This document shows, piece by piece, positions 8,701 through 18,884 of a DNA stretch of 64,000 nucleotides. Under the pieces are notes generated by a model, which was not told the DNA's origin, made no database searches, and saw nothing but the letters and a program-made list of their open reading frames with translations. The DNA comes from Triticum aestivum (lineage: Eukaryota > Streptophyta > Magnoliopsida > Poales > Poaceae). A program made the position numbers and the translations under genes. Location of the stretch: assembly GCF_018294505.1 (NCBI RefSeq), contig NC_057795.1, positions 518,461,915 through 518,525,914 on the forward strand, written 5' to 3'. Position 1 is the stretch's first letter; the number at the start of each line of letters is the position of its first letter.

Positions 8701-10325
8701 AACCTACCATCACAGTGTAAGAGAACTGCCCTGGTTATCACTCATCAGAACGACCGTCCAAAGAACAAATCATCCAACATCAGTGACAATATTGAGCAGG
8801 CTACAACAGAGGTAAGGGTAGGCTCTAAGGGCAAGTCCAACGCTGACACCGACTTTTTCAGCTCTGTTTAGTCCCACAAGCCAAGGCTGTCTTGATTGCT
8901 CAAGACATGATTGTTTCAGCCTGTTGTCAGAGTCATTGCCCCTCTTTTTGGTCCAAAATGAGGTTATCTCTGCACACCAAGCAACATGACCATGATGCCC
9001 CATTACATGTGTGCACACATCCAGCCATCAAGCTCAGGAGCTGCTCATACCTGGAGTCGACCGACCAACCCCCAGTGCGGACGGCATGTCAGACAAACAC
9101 CGTACGGTTCCCAGCCAACGCCACACCCGAATCCAATGCACGGCGGTCGTTGGCAGCGGTGCGGAACTGACGTGGAGGCCAACCGGACGATTGGCCAGCA
9201 ATCCGGCAACGAGAGCTCGCCTGATTCGGCTTAGGGTTTGGGTTCAGGGGTGTGAACATAATCGAACATAAAGCTCTATATGTTTCCTCGATGATTTTTT
9301 TGAAAGAAAATACAATATGCCTTTATTTACCATTGATTGATCCGCAGAGAGCATCTGACGCTGCCCCATATGAATGGATCAATCTTGTGGATAAATGGTA
9401 CTTTTGTCTATTTCATTATAACCCATATAGTTGCCTTGTATGATCAAAACATTGAACCTGGATTCTATCTTGGACCTGGGAGGAAAAACCCAACTCGGTT
9501 TGCATTAGCATGATGCAGCAGGGAGGAAAAATAGCCTGCATACTATTGTTATCCGATCGCTATCTTAGCATACATTGTATATGTGTAGTGTAATCCGCAG
9601 CATTAAATTGGCATGACAGATGCTGCCAAAGGTGTTAGGCTAGCATGCGTCTGACATATATGTTTAATGAAAACAATGGGCAAAACTAATCTACTTAACT
9701 AAGTCCCAAAATATAAACTCTGAAATATAAGCAAGAGCACAAAGAACTGAAAACCACTGATCTGGATACTGATATCCTGGTACACATTGAACGACACAAC
9801 CGAAGTTTCTTCTCCTCTACATTTAATAAAATAGACGAATGTAGGTAGGTGGACTGGGTGAAGTGTGTAACCTGCAGTGGCAATGCCACATACAGTCGGC
9901 ATGAGAAATTAAGAGTCCATTCATCTTGCGCAAAAACCTTCTTTTTTGCTTCTCTCTAATGATTTCCAACCTTTACTGTACTAAGCAAAACATATCTTAA
10001 ATTTTTGAATCAGTATGTTCATCAGAAGGAACTAAAAACATCTACTACCAAATATTATTAGAGTTAGTCTCTCCAAGTTCAGAACCACTAAATGGCAATG
10101 GAAATTACCGGTGCAATTTTTTACAGAGCAAGATGATGTGCCAGGAAAGCTAAAAGTGGTATTTCACAGAGAATAATAATGTAAAGACAATATCGGCGGG
10201 AGCTACTGGGTGGGACACTAAAAAAACTGAAATATATACACCATCTTTAGAAGGCGGGATTTGCAACAATCAATTGATTAATGAAAGGTTGAACCATCTA
10301 AAAGCATACGGAAAAATAAAACTAA
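8701..10325. other. Low-copy-looking DNA, no assignable feature
   Basis: Includes GGGCAAGTCCAACGC at about 8830, which resembles the end of some grass MITEs, but no partner end was found. GC-rich sequence at 9050-9240 ends in TTAGGGTTTGGG. No supported gene. Confidence 0.3.
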
Positions 10326-10500
10326 CATGTCCAGAGTTCCTTTGGTATGTGTGTGCTTGACAGCCTCGTGTGTAGTCTTGCTCTTGCATAAATATGATTC
10401 CAGCAATCAATCGCGGAACAGGATTGCTTCCTATAGCTGAATCAATCAGCCAGTCCTTCAGGCTGGAGATCGCACCTTCCTTCAAAGTCGCACAAAGTAA
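10326..10500 (-). pseudogene. Captured exon of coatomer subunit epsilon (COPE) gene, decayed
   Basis: The minus-strand reading contains LKEGAISSLKDWL followed by GSNPVPRLIAGIIFMQEQDY. This matches the conserved TPR-like core of plant epsilon-COP, a COPI vesicle-coat subunit acting at the Golgi. The family normally has an H before EQDY and continues into a HTHSGGTLD-like segment. Here the frame shifts just after DYT, and the expected residues appear in a different frame. Only this exon is seen. Neighbouring exons belong to other genes, so this is a captured fragment and not a gene remnant in place. Confidence 0.65.
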
Positions 10501-10967
10501 TGAATATAAGCATTTCAGTATATCAAAGAAATCTGGGGAAAAACTAACTGGGGTGACACACATCACCACTCATTTTCTTATGTTTACCTACAGGAATAAA
10601 ATGTTGGCGTGGCATGCAACAAATGAGTAAACTGTTTCAATCAAGTGAAATGCATTATAAGTACATTATCATTTTCTTCAATGGAACTTTGGTAGCTACA
10701 CCCAAGCTTTCACTTTCCTGGAATGAATGACTACCTTTTAAAAGCATGATCTATTATGGTCTTAGTAGTAAGCAACTCGGATAGAAGCATAGGCTAATGT
10801 GAGGCAGTTACACACGCCGCAAAAGCATCCCAAAGACGGATGTTTTTCACGCAAGCTATATTAGTAGAGAAACTATTGCTCAGCTTTGTAATATCGTAAC
10901 CAGAAAAAAGAAAAAGAAGCCTATGAAAAATTGCACAGGAGCACATATTAACAGAAGGAAAATCAGA

Positions 10968-11119
10968 CTAAATTATAAAATCATATAACTTAGTCCCAGA
11001 ATCCTTTCGTATAAGGAGTGAAGAAATGTTTGTAGTCTCAAGAGCCTCGTCGGTATGAAATCTTTCAACTATTTTGTTACACGTGTCAACATCCCTCAGT
11101 TCCAGTAGCAGCAATCAAG
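10968..11119 (-). other. Short open frame, possible captured exon
   Basis: About 50 codons on the minus strand include LLELRDVDTCNKIVERFHTD followed by EALETTNISSLL, ending in TAG. The amino-acid pattern looks protein-like. No flanking splice signal is compelling and no family was recognised. Confidence 0.2.
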
Positions 11120-11603
11120 AGTCAAGAATAAATCAGATTGGTACTTAAACAAATGACAAATTTTAAGCTCCAGTTAAGTCAAGCATATATAAAAAAACAT
11201 GCCCCTGAACTTCATTTTCGTCAATTGGGGGGATGTAATATACGATAGCATACATCAAGAAATAGTAGATGAATGTTCTTTTCAGGCTTAATTCTTTTCA
11301 GCATATATACGACCATTGTTTTTTCCTGTAAATACACTGATGTACTACCATCTCATTGCAAATTATATATTGTGCCAAGGAAAAATTGTTTTACTTTTCA
11401 GCATATATATACAATCATACGGTAGTCACACGTATAAGCAGCGCCACAAAAACAAACACACAAACACGACACCCGGAAAAACAGGAATACAAAGGAATTA
11501 GCACGATAATAAGCAGTAAACAAATAGGGTAGAAAATTGCAGCTCTTAGGGAAGAACAACAAGGACATACCTAAAACACTATCAAAAGGGGTGAAACAAT
11601 TAC

Positions 11604-11640
11604 CTGAGAGGGTGAGGCGGCATGGTACAGATTTGGTTCT
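11604..11640 (-). pseudogene. Captured 37-nt internal exon
   Basis: On the minus strand TTTATTTCAG precedes and GTAATT follows a 37-nt segment that keeps the frame of the exon at 11859-11890. Joined to it, the reading would be MEAAPPASWLR then EPNLYHAASPSQ. The gene is unknown. Confidence 0.35.
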
Positions 11641-11750
11641 CTGAAATAAAGCATTAGCCATTAACAAAAAAAAAATCATCACACATGGCCAGAGATGTGA
11701 ATGACCAACATATTAAAATCTCCCTCTTAAAGCTTGCAAGCCAGTAATAT

Positions 11751-13354
11751 AGGTAGCAACGATGTATTCCCCGGCACATTGAGGGAGGAAAGGAGAAACA
11801 CATGGTCTGTGAGGAGAACGAACTACAACCATGAAGGACTAACAGATCTGACACGTACCTCAACCAGCTTGCCGGCGGCGCCGCCTCCATGACGAACCAC
11901 GACGGCCTTCTCCATCTCCCCAGCAGCTCAAGCCCACCGCGACCAACCCGTTGCTTCCTGTCCTTGGCACCTATGTCCCCTGCTCCTTGCAACGATGGCG
12001 GCATGGGAGAGAGAGGGAGAGGAGGAGGAGAGGTGGGAGCGCAAAGATCTGCACCCGATCCAGAACCACGGCACGCGGCGAGTGATGCCGGTGACCTGCA
12101 CCTCGAGCGCCGGGGAGAGAAGGCCGCGTCGGCCGCTGCATGGAGCCGGCGGCGTGACGGTAGGGAAGGAGGGGATCGGGGGAGGAGAGAGCACAGGAGA
12201 GAAGGCAAGAGCGGAGATATTTTCACGGGTGGGTGCAAACGAGGACAGTAAAAGAATGCCCATCCAATCCACGAACACCCCTGGCAACCCACGATCGATC
12301 GCCCAAGTCTTTCACACGGACACATGCACGCACACGCCGTCGCTGCAAGGCTAGCCCGCGTGCAAGGCTGGCCCATGCATCAGTGACTTTAGCTCGGCTA
12401 TGCGGTGTACAGAAGAACGACCGTCCAGATATTAACCAGGTCGACAGAAGGTATGGTGAAAGCGCCAGCGAGGTAAATCGAGCGTACAGGATTCGCTGAA
12501 AACGTCGATGGCTCTGGTATGGCGGGTTGGCTAGAGGGGTTTATATGTTCAAAGGTAGTAACGATGTATTCCCCGACACATTGAGGGAGGAAATGAGAAA
12601 CACATGGTCTGTGAGGAGAACGAACTACAACCATGAAGGACTAACAGATCTGACACGTACCTCAACCAGCTTGCCGGCGGCGCCGCCTCCATGACGAACC
12701 ACGACGGCCTCCTCCATCTCCCCAGCAGCTCAAGCCCACCGCGACCAACCCGTTGCTTCCTGTCCTTGGCACCTATGTCCCCTGCTCCTTGCAACGATGG
12801 CGGCATGGGAGAGAGAGGGAGAGGAGGAGGAGAGGTGGGAGCGCAAAGATCTGCACCCGATCCAGAACCACGGCACGCGGCGAGTGATGCCGGTGACCTG
12901 CACCTCGAGCGCCGGGGAGAGAAGGCCGCGTCGGCCGCTGCATGGAGCCGGCGGCGTGACGGTAGGGAAGGAGGGGATCGGGGGAGGAGAGAGCACAGGA
13001 GAGAAGGCAAGAGCGGAGATATTTTCACGGGTGGGTGCAAACGAGGACAGTAAAAGAATGCCCATCCAATCCACGAACACCCCTGGCAACCCACGATCGA
13101 TCGCCCAAGTCTTTCACACGGACACATGCACGCACACGCCGTCGCTGCAAGGCTAGCCCGCGTGCAAGGCTGGCCCATGCATCAGTGACTTTAGCTCGGC
13201 TATGCGGTGTACAGAAGAACGACCGTCCAGATATTAACCAGGTCGACAGAAGGTATGGTGAAAACGCCAGCGAGGTAAATCGAGCGTACAGGATTCGCTG
13301 AAAACGTCGATGGCTCTGGTATGGCGGGTTGGCTAGAGGGGTTTATATGTTCAA
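11751..13354. repeat. 802-bp tandem duplication (two units)
   Basis: Unit 1 is 11751-12552 and unit 2 is 12553-13354, directly abutting, period 802. By eye they differ at only five positions, about 0.6%: C/T at 11757 versus 12559, then G/A, G/T, T/C and G/A later in the unit. There are no indels. Each unit contains the same GC-rich 5' gene region on the minus strand, with ATG and splice donor. The near identity means the duplication is much younger than the surrounding elements, or has been homogenised. Confidence 0.95.
11859..11890 (-). pseudogene. Captured first coding exon, duplicated (second copy 12661-12692)
   Basis: On the minus strand ATGGAGGCGGCGCCGCCGGC begins an 11-codon reading MEAAPPASWLR, interrupted by a strong donor AG/GTACGTG. 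The upstream CT-rich, GC-rich leader looks like a promoter or 5' UTR. An open frame also continues upstream in the same phase for about 170 codons, so an earlier start is possible, but its composition (Pro/Ser/Arg-rich) suggests GC-driven openness. The exact copy in the second tandem unit lies at 12661-12692. Confidence 0.4.
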
Positions 13355-13548
13355 TTGGTGGTCCATTTGTAGCATGATGTTTGTTGTAGATGTATGTTCA
13401 TGGTCATAGATTGTCCGGTATGCTCAGTATGATAGCGATGAACCATATGTGCTTAGTATGATAGTGATGAAGCATGTGCTTGCTATGATAGTGATGAACC
13501 ATGTACATGTATGCTCCTGCTTATTGTCAATGTGTGCTATGATTGTAG
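13355..13548 (+). other. Distal part of the interrupted first intron
   Basis: T-rich intron-like sequence ending in the acceptor TATGATTGTAG. It contains three loosely repeated units of about 30 bp built on AGTATGATAGTGATGAA (about 13420-13507). The Helitron right end should lie at or before this stretch. Confidence 0.4.
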
Positions 13549-13634
13549 GACATGATCACGCAGACACAAGATCTTAGTCAGGCCATTGTCCTGTCCGACA
13601 GCCAGTTTGCTCCATCGTTTGTCGAGGACTCGCA
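13549..13634 (+). pseudogene. Exon 2 of the unidentified gene, truncated by LTR insertion
   Basis: It follows the acceptor GATTGTAG and reads in the frame expected after the Met-Ala-Ser first exon: DMITQTQDLSQAIVLSDSQF, then APSFVEDS, ending mid-codon exactly where the Angela-type LTR starts (TGTTGGGG at 13635). The Ser/Gln/Asp-rich N-terminus is not diagnostic. The rest of the gene lies beyond the LTR, outside the window, or is lost. Confidence 0.45.
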
Positions 13635-14334
13635 TGTTGGGGAACGTAGCATGCAATTTGAAAAAAATTCCTGCGATCACGCAAGATCTATCTAGGAGAT
13701 GCATAGCAACGAGAGGGGGAGAGTGTGCCCACGTACCCTCATAGACCAAAAGCGGAAGCGTTGGTTAATGCGGTTGATGTAGTCGAACGTCTTCATGATC
13801 CAAGTACCGAACATATGACACCTCCGTGTTCAGCACACGTTCAGCTCGATGACATCCCTTGAACTCTTGATCCAGTAGAGGGTCGAGGAAGAGTTCCATT
13901 AGCACGACGGTGTGGCGATGGTGTTGATGATGTGATCCGCGCAGGGCTTCGCCTAAGCACTATGACGCTATTACCGGAAGAGTAAACTATGGAAGGGGGC
14001 ACTGCACACGACTAAGAGAATTCTTGGTGTGCCTTTGGGGTGCCCCCTGGCCACGTATATAAAGGAGGCGGAGGAGGAGGCCGGCGGCCAAGGAGGGCGC
14101 GCCAAGGGGGGTCCTACTTGGAATCCTAGTCCAAGTAGGATTCGACCCCCCTCCTTCCAATCAACGGAGAGGGGAAAGGGGATGGAAGAGAGGGAGAAGG
14201 AAAGAGGGGGGCCGCACCCCCTCCCATTGTCCAATTCAGATTGGGGCAAGGGATGGCACGCGCCACCTCCCGTGGCCTGCCTCCTCTCCTCCACTATGGC
14301 CTAATAGGCCCAATAACTTTCCGGGGGGGGGGGG
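13635..14334 (-). mobile_element. Angela/WIS/BARE-type copia LTR, left part
   Basis: It starts TGTTGGGGAACGTAGC and continues with CAACGAGAGGGGGAGAGTG and GCGGTTGATGTAGTCG, typical of the reverse complement of the Angela-family LTR end. It is interrupted at a run of G (14323-14334) by Fatima-1 and resumes at 50358. The two parts total about 1.57 kb, close to the family's LTR of about 1.7 kb. Whether this is a solo LTR or the 3' LTR of a full element continuing beyond the window cannot be decided here. Confidence 0.8.
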
Positions 14335-14803
14335 TGAGGGAGTCCTAGATTAGGGGGTCCTCGGACAGCCGGACTATATACTTATGTCGGACTGTTGGAC
14401 TATGAAGATACAAGATTGAAGATTCGTCCCGTGTCCGGGTGGGACTCTCCTTTGCATGGAAGGCAAGCTTGGAAATTCAGATATGTAGATTTCCTTCTCT
14501 ATAACTGACTCTGTGTAACCCTAGCTCCCTCCGGTGTCTATATAAACCGGAGGGTTTAGTCCGTAGGACAACAACAATCATAATCATAGGCTAGCTTCTA
14601 GGGTTTAGCCTCTGTGATCTCGTGGTAGATCAACTCTTGTAATACTCATATCATCAAGATCAATCAAGCAGGAAGTAGGGTATTACCTCCATAGAGAGGG
14701 CCCGAACCTGGGTAAACATTGTGTCCCCCGCCTCATGTTACCTTAGCCTTAGACGCACAGTTCGGGACCCCCTACCTGAGATCCGCTGGTTTTGACACCG
14801 ACA
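14335..14803 (+). repeat. Fatima-1 5' LTR
   Basis: 469 bp, TG...CA. It contains CTATATAAACC (TATA box, about 14540) followed by GGAGGGTTTAGTC, and a conserved segment around GGTAGATCAACTCTTGTAAT. The internal region begins TTGGTGCTTTCATTGAGAG, the usual start of this family. Confidence 0.9.
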
Positions 14804-14999
14804 TTGGTGCTTTCATTGAGAGTTCCATTGTGACGTCGAAAAAAGGTTTGATGGCTCGCCTCGTTATCGAGGACAACATCACCTCTGGGGGAGCCCTGGC
14901 TTTAGGCCAAACCCTCCGACTAGGCGGCTTCATCATGACCGCCCGCTCGGCCGCCATGCCGATGATGACTTCTTGGGTCATCAAAAATAGCCTCCACAT

Positions 15000-16562
15000 T
15001 GATACGTCTCCAACGTATCTATAATTTTTGATTGTTCCATGCTATTATATTACCCGTTTTGGATGTTTATGGACTTTACTTTACACTTTTATATCATTTT
15101 TGGGACTAACCTACTAACCGGAGGTCCAACCCGTATTGCTGTTTTTTTGCCTATTTCAGTGTTTCGAAGAAAAGGAGTACCAAATGGAGTCCAAACGGAA
15201 TGAAACCTTCGGAAGCGATCTTTTTGGAACAAACATGATCCAGAGGACTTGGAGTGCAAGTCAAGAAGCAATCGAGGAGGCCACGAGGGTGGAGGGCGCC
15301 CCCCTACTGGGCGCGCCCCCCTATCTCATGGGCCCCTCGGGCGTCCACCGACCTACTTCTTCCTCCTATATATACCCACGTACCCCAAGAACATCAGGGG
15401 CGACCACGAAAAACTATTTCAGCCACCATAACCTTATGTATCTACGAGATCCCATCTTGGGGCCTTCGCGGCGCTCCACCGGAGGGGGAATCAACCATGA
15501 AGGGCTTCTACATCAACACCATAGCCTCTCCGATGAGTTGTGAGTAGTTTACCAGAGACCTTCGGGTCCATAGTTATTAGCTAGATGGCTTCTTCTCTCT
15601 CTTTGAATCTCAATACCATGTTCTCCTTGATATTCTTGGAGATCTAATTGATGTAACTCTTTTTGCGGTGTGTTTGTCGAGATCCGATGAATTGTGGGTT
15701 TATGATCAAGTTTATCTATGAGAAATATTTGAATCTCCTTTGAATTCTTTTATGTATGATTAAGTTATCTTTGCAAGTCTCTTTGAATTATCAGTTTGGT
15801 TTGGCCTACTAGATTGATCTTTCTTGCAATGGGAGAAGTGCTTAGCTTTGGGTTCAATCCTGCGGTGTCCTTTCCCAGTGACAGCAGGGGCAGCAAGGCA
15901 CGTATTGTATTGTTGCCATCGAGAATAAAGGATGGGGTTTATATCATATTGCATGAGTTTATCCTTCTACAACATGTCATCTTTCTTAACGCGTTACTCT
16001 GTTCTTTATGAACTTAATACTCTAGATGCATGCTGGATAGCGATCGATGTGTGAAGTAATAGTAGTAGATGCAGGCAGGAGTCGGTCTACTTGTCACGGA
16101 CGTGATGCCTATATACATGATCATGCCTAGATAATCTCTTCGCTTTTCTATCAATTGCTCGACAGTAATTTGTTCACCCACCATAATGCTTATGCTATCT
16201 TGAGAGAAGCCACTAGTGAAACCTATGGCCCCCGGGTCTATCTTTTATCTTATAAGCTTTCAATCTACTTTTATTTGCATCTTTACTTTTCCAATCTATA
16301 TTATAAAATACCAAAATATATTTATCTTATCATATTATCTCTATCAGATCTCACTTTTGCAAGTGGTCGTGAAGGGATTGACAACCCCTTTATTGCGTTG
16401 GTTGCGAGTTCTTGTTTGTTTGTGTAGGTGCGTGGGACTTTTGAGGAGCCTCCTACTGGATTGATACCTCGGTTCTCAAAATTTGAGGGAAATACTTACG
16501 CTACTATTGCTGCATCACCCTTTCCTCTTTAAGGAAAACCAACGCAAGCTCAAGTCGTAGCA
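15000..16562 (+). repeat. 5' LTR of the Sabrina/WHAM-like element
   Basis: 1563 bp, TG...CA. TATATATACC at about 15367 is a TATA-box candidate, followed by GTACCCCAAGAAC. Small open frames within it are not conserved in the partner LTR. Confidence 0.9.
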
Positions 16563-18884
16563 AGAAGGATTTCTGGCGCCGTTGCCGGGGAGGTCTTCGC
16601 TCAAGTCAAGACATACCAATTTTCAAGTTTTGGGTAAAGATTTGATGGATTATGGAATAAGGAGTGGCAAGAGCCTAAGCTTGGGGATGCCCAAGGCACC
16701 CCAAGATATTCAAGAATGGACAAAATCCTATGCTTGGGGATGCCCCGGAAGGCATCCCCTCTTTCGTCTTCGTTTATCGGTAACTTTACTTGGAGCTATG
16801 TTTTTATTCGCCACATGATATGTGTTTTGCTTGGAGCATCTTGTATGATATTAGTATTTGCTTTTTAGTTTTCCGCAATCATCCTTGCTGCACACACCTT
16901 TTGGGAGAAGCCCACTTGATTAGAATTTATTAGAATACTCTATGCGCTTCACTTATATCTTTTGAGCTAGATAGTTTTTGCTCTAGTGCTTCACTTATAT
17001 CTTTTAGAGCACGGCGGTGGCTTAATTTTGAAGAAATTGTTGATCTCTCATGCTTCACTTATATTATTTTGAGAGTCTTTTAGAACAGCATGGTATTTAT
17101 TTTGGTTATAAATTTGGTCCTAGAATGATGAGCATCCAAGTTGGGTAGAATAAAAACTATCATAAAAAGTGCATAAAACACTAGGATCAATTTGATGCTT
17201 GATAATTGTTTTGAGATATAGAGGTGGTAATGTTAGAGTCATGCTAGTGGGTAATTATGAAATTGAGAAATACTTGTGTTGAAGTTGGCAAATCCCTAGC
17301 ATGCACGTATGGTAAAAGTTGTGTGACAAATTTGTTGAATGAGGTGCTCTTTTGATTGTCTTCCTTATGAGTGGCAGTAGGGGACGAGTGATGGTCTTTT
17401 CCTACCAATCTATCCCTCTAGGGGCATGCGTAGTAGTACTTTGCTTCGAGGGCAAGCAGACTTTTGCAATAAGTATATGAGTTCTTTCGACTAATGTTGA
17501 ATCCATGGATTATACGCACCCTCACCTTTCCACCATTGCTAGCCTCTCTTGTGCCGTGCAACTTTCGCCGGTACCATACACCCACCATATACCTTCCTCA
17601 AAACAGCCACCATACCTACCTATTATGGCATTTCCATAGCCATTCCGAGATATATTGCCATGCAACTTTCCACCGTTCCGTTATTATGACACGCTCCAAC
17701 AATGTCATATTGCTCTTTGCATGATCATGTAGTTGACATCGTATTTGTGGCAAGGCCACCCTCATAATTTTCATACATGTCACTCTTGATTCATTGCATA
17801 TCCCAGTACACTGCCGGAGGCATTCATATAGAGTCATATTTTGTTCTAAGTGTTGAGTTGTAATTCTCGAGTTGTAAATTAATAAAAGTGTGATGATCTT
17901 CATTATTAGAGCATTGTCCCAAGTGAGGAAAGGATGATGAAGACTATGATTCCCCCACAAGTCGGGATGAGACTTCGGACTTTAAATAAAAAAATAAAAA
18001 AAAAGAGGCCAAAGAGCCCATCAAATAAAAAAAAGAAAGGCCAAATAAAAAAAGAGAAAGGCCAAATAAAAAAAGATAAAAAAATGAGAGAAAAGGAGAG
18101 AAGGGACAATGGTACTATCTCTTTTCCATACGTGTGCTTCGAAATAGCACCATCATCTTCATGATAGAGAGTCCCTTGTGTTGTCACTTTCTTGTACTAG
18201 TGGGAATTTTTCATTATAGAACTTGGCTTGTATATTCCAATGATGGGCTTCCTCAAAATGCCCTAGGTCTTCGTGAGCAAGCGAGTTGGATGCACACCCA
18301 CTTAGTTTCTTTTGTTGAGCTTTCGTACATTTATATCTCTAGTGCATCCGTTACATGGCAATCCCTACTCACTCACATTGATATATATTGATGGGCATCT
18401 CCATAGCCCATTGATACGCCTAGTTGATGTGAGACTATCTTCTCCCATTTTTGTCCTCACAACCACCACCATATACCACCATAGTGCTATGTCCATGGCT
18501 TGCGCTCATGTATTGCGTAAGAGTTGAAAAAGCTGAAGCGCGTTAAAAAGTATGAACCAATTGCTCGACTCGTCATCGGGATTGTGCATGATGGGAGTAT
18601 TTTGTGTAATGAAAATGAAGCATGGCCTAACTATATGATTTTGTAGGGATAAGCTTTCTTCGGCTATGCTATTTTGATAGGACATGATTATTTGTTAGTA
18701 TGCTTCGAAGTATTACTATTTTTATGTTTTATAAGCTTTTATCTTGAATCATTTGGATCTGAACAATCATGCCATAATAAATAAAATTACATTGATAATT
18801 ATGCTAGGTAGCATTCCACATCAAAAATTCTGTTCTTATCATTTACCTACTCGAGGACGAGCAGGAATTAAGCTTGGGGATGCT
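16563..18884 (+). other. Internal region of the Sabrina/WHAM-like element, non-coding
   Basis: It begins with the primer-binding site (16574-16591). It contains three partial repeats of TTCACTTATATCTTTT near 16950-17070 and an A-rich block at 17980-18080 with repeated AAAGGCCAAATAAAAAAAG. It ends in the polypurine-like AAGCTTGGGGATGCT. No conserved domain was seen in any frame. Confidence 0.8.
16574..16591 (+). promoter_or_regulatory. Primer-binding site of the Sabrina/WHAM-like element
   Basis: TGGCGCCGTTGCCGGGGA lies 11 nt downstream of the LTR end. It is the tRNA-complementary sequence typical of Athila-related gypsy elements. Confidence 0.8.

Larger units (their letters stand above)
5866..13354 (-). 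mobile_element. Putative gene-capturing Helitron (right boundary unresolved)
   Basis: The left boundary has the features of a Helitron 3' end on the minus strand: terminal CTAG followed by T from the host, preceded by 8 nt and then a short hairpin TTGCGCC-AAT-GGCACAA (5878-5894). The interval is otherwise unlike the surrounding retrotransposons. It carries exon-like pieces of at least three unrelated genes, all on the minus strand, with splice sites still visible. Carrying several host fragments in the element's own orientation is characteristic of Helitrons. The 5' end (TC on the minus strand, GA/T on the plus strand) was not found with confidence. It must lie left of 13549; 13354 is where the tandem duplication ends. 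No Rep/helicase is present, so the element would be non-autonomous. Confidence 0.5.

Noticed and set aside
8828..8845. MITE terminus GGGCAAGTCCAACGC
   Set aside because: Only one end is visible; no matching inverted repeat or target duplication was found nearby.
11654..12376. 240-codon minus-strand frame and its 209-codon copy at 12549-13178
   Set aside because: Apart from the short MEAAPPASWLR segment the reading is Pro/Ser/Arg-rich and passes through a strong splice donor; most of it is more likely leader and intron than protein.
17980..18080. A-rich repeats considered as a CRISPR-like or satellite array
   Set aside because: Unit lengths are irregular (about 17-25 bp), with no spacers; it is a decayed microsatellite-like part of a non-coding retroelement interior.
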